Source: Vicinamibacterales bacterium (lineage in GTDB: Bacteria > Acidobacteriota > Vicinamibacteria > Vicinamibacterales > UBA2999). Taken from it: 13,946 nt of DNA. The notes beneath the pieces are model-generated. The model ran no database searches. It was not told where the DNA came from and saw only the letters and a program-made list of their open reading frames with translations. Below, piece by piece: positions 13,147 through 13,946 of the stretch (positions are counted from its first letter, which is position 1; the number at the start of each line of letters is the position of its first letter). The stretch spans positions 1 to 13,946 of the forward strand of contig JAWKHS010000037.1 of the NCBI GenBank assembly GCA_041394705.1. Reading direction: 5' to 3'. The translations under genes were made by a program, and so were the position numbers.

Positions 13147-13946
<800 letters not shown>

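Overview
This is an ordinary-looking stretch of bacterial chromosome with very high GC (about 70% by eye), packed with genes on both strands. I see no insertion sequence, phage gene, CRISPR array, tRNA or rRNA. The organism is a diderm that makes LPS: it carries lptD and a GDP-deoxymannose reductase. The mix of genes (a CPG2-like peptidase, N-acylamino-acid racemase/MenC, deoxynucleoside kinase next to accD-folC, an Rv2578c-type radical SAM protein, and small exported proteins of unknown family) and the composition suggest an Acidobacteriota genome, perhaps Vicinamibacteria. That placement is inference from general resemblance, not from a search.

Layout. 28-3337 (minus): a menC/NSAR-type enolase-superfamily gene, then a lipoprotein joining a long HEAT-repeat domain to a C-terminal cyclophilin, 7 nt apart and probably one operon. 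3383-9550 (plus): deoxynucleoside kinase, accD, folC, lptD and rmd. The last three junctions are tight (17 nt, then two short overlaps), so accD-folC-lptD-rmd reads as one unit for lipid precursor, folate and outer-membrane work. 9602-10657 (plus): a radical SAM protein with its own TTGACA promoter. 10700-11860 (minus): an M20 metallopeptidase, convergent with it. 11939-12451 (plus) and 12464-13054 (minus): two small exported proteins that I cannot assign, tail to tail. 13147-13946 (minus): the C-terminal part of thiC, cut by the window edge. No gap between genes exceeds about 100 bases, so there is no large empty stretch.

The clearest non-coding signal is promoter placement. Four plus-strand genes (starts 3383, 4079, 9602, 11939) have a -10-like hexamer ending only 6 to 8 nt before the start codon and no Shine-Dalgarno sequence, which predicts leaderless mRNAs. 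A fifth promoter (13119-13124, minus) has the same type of -10 but sits about 65 nt before its start codon, which has a good GGAGGG ribosome site. So both modes seem to coexist here.

I found no convincing undescribed multi-gene system. The items most worth following are the leaderless promoter set, the HEAT-cyclophilin lipoprotein, the three-cysteine LptD and the two unassigned exported proteins.
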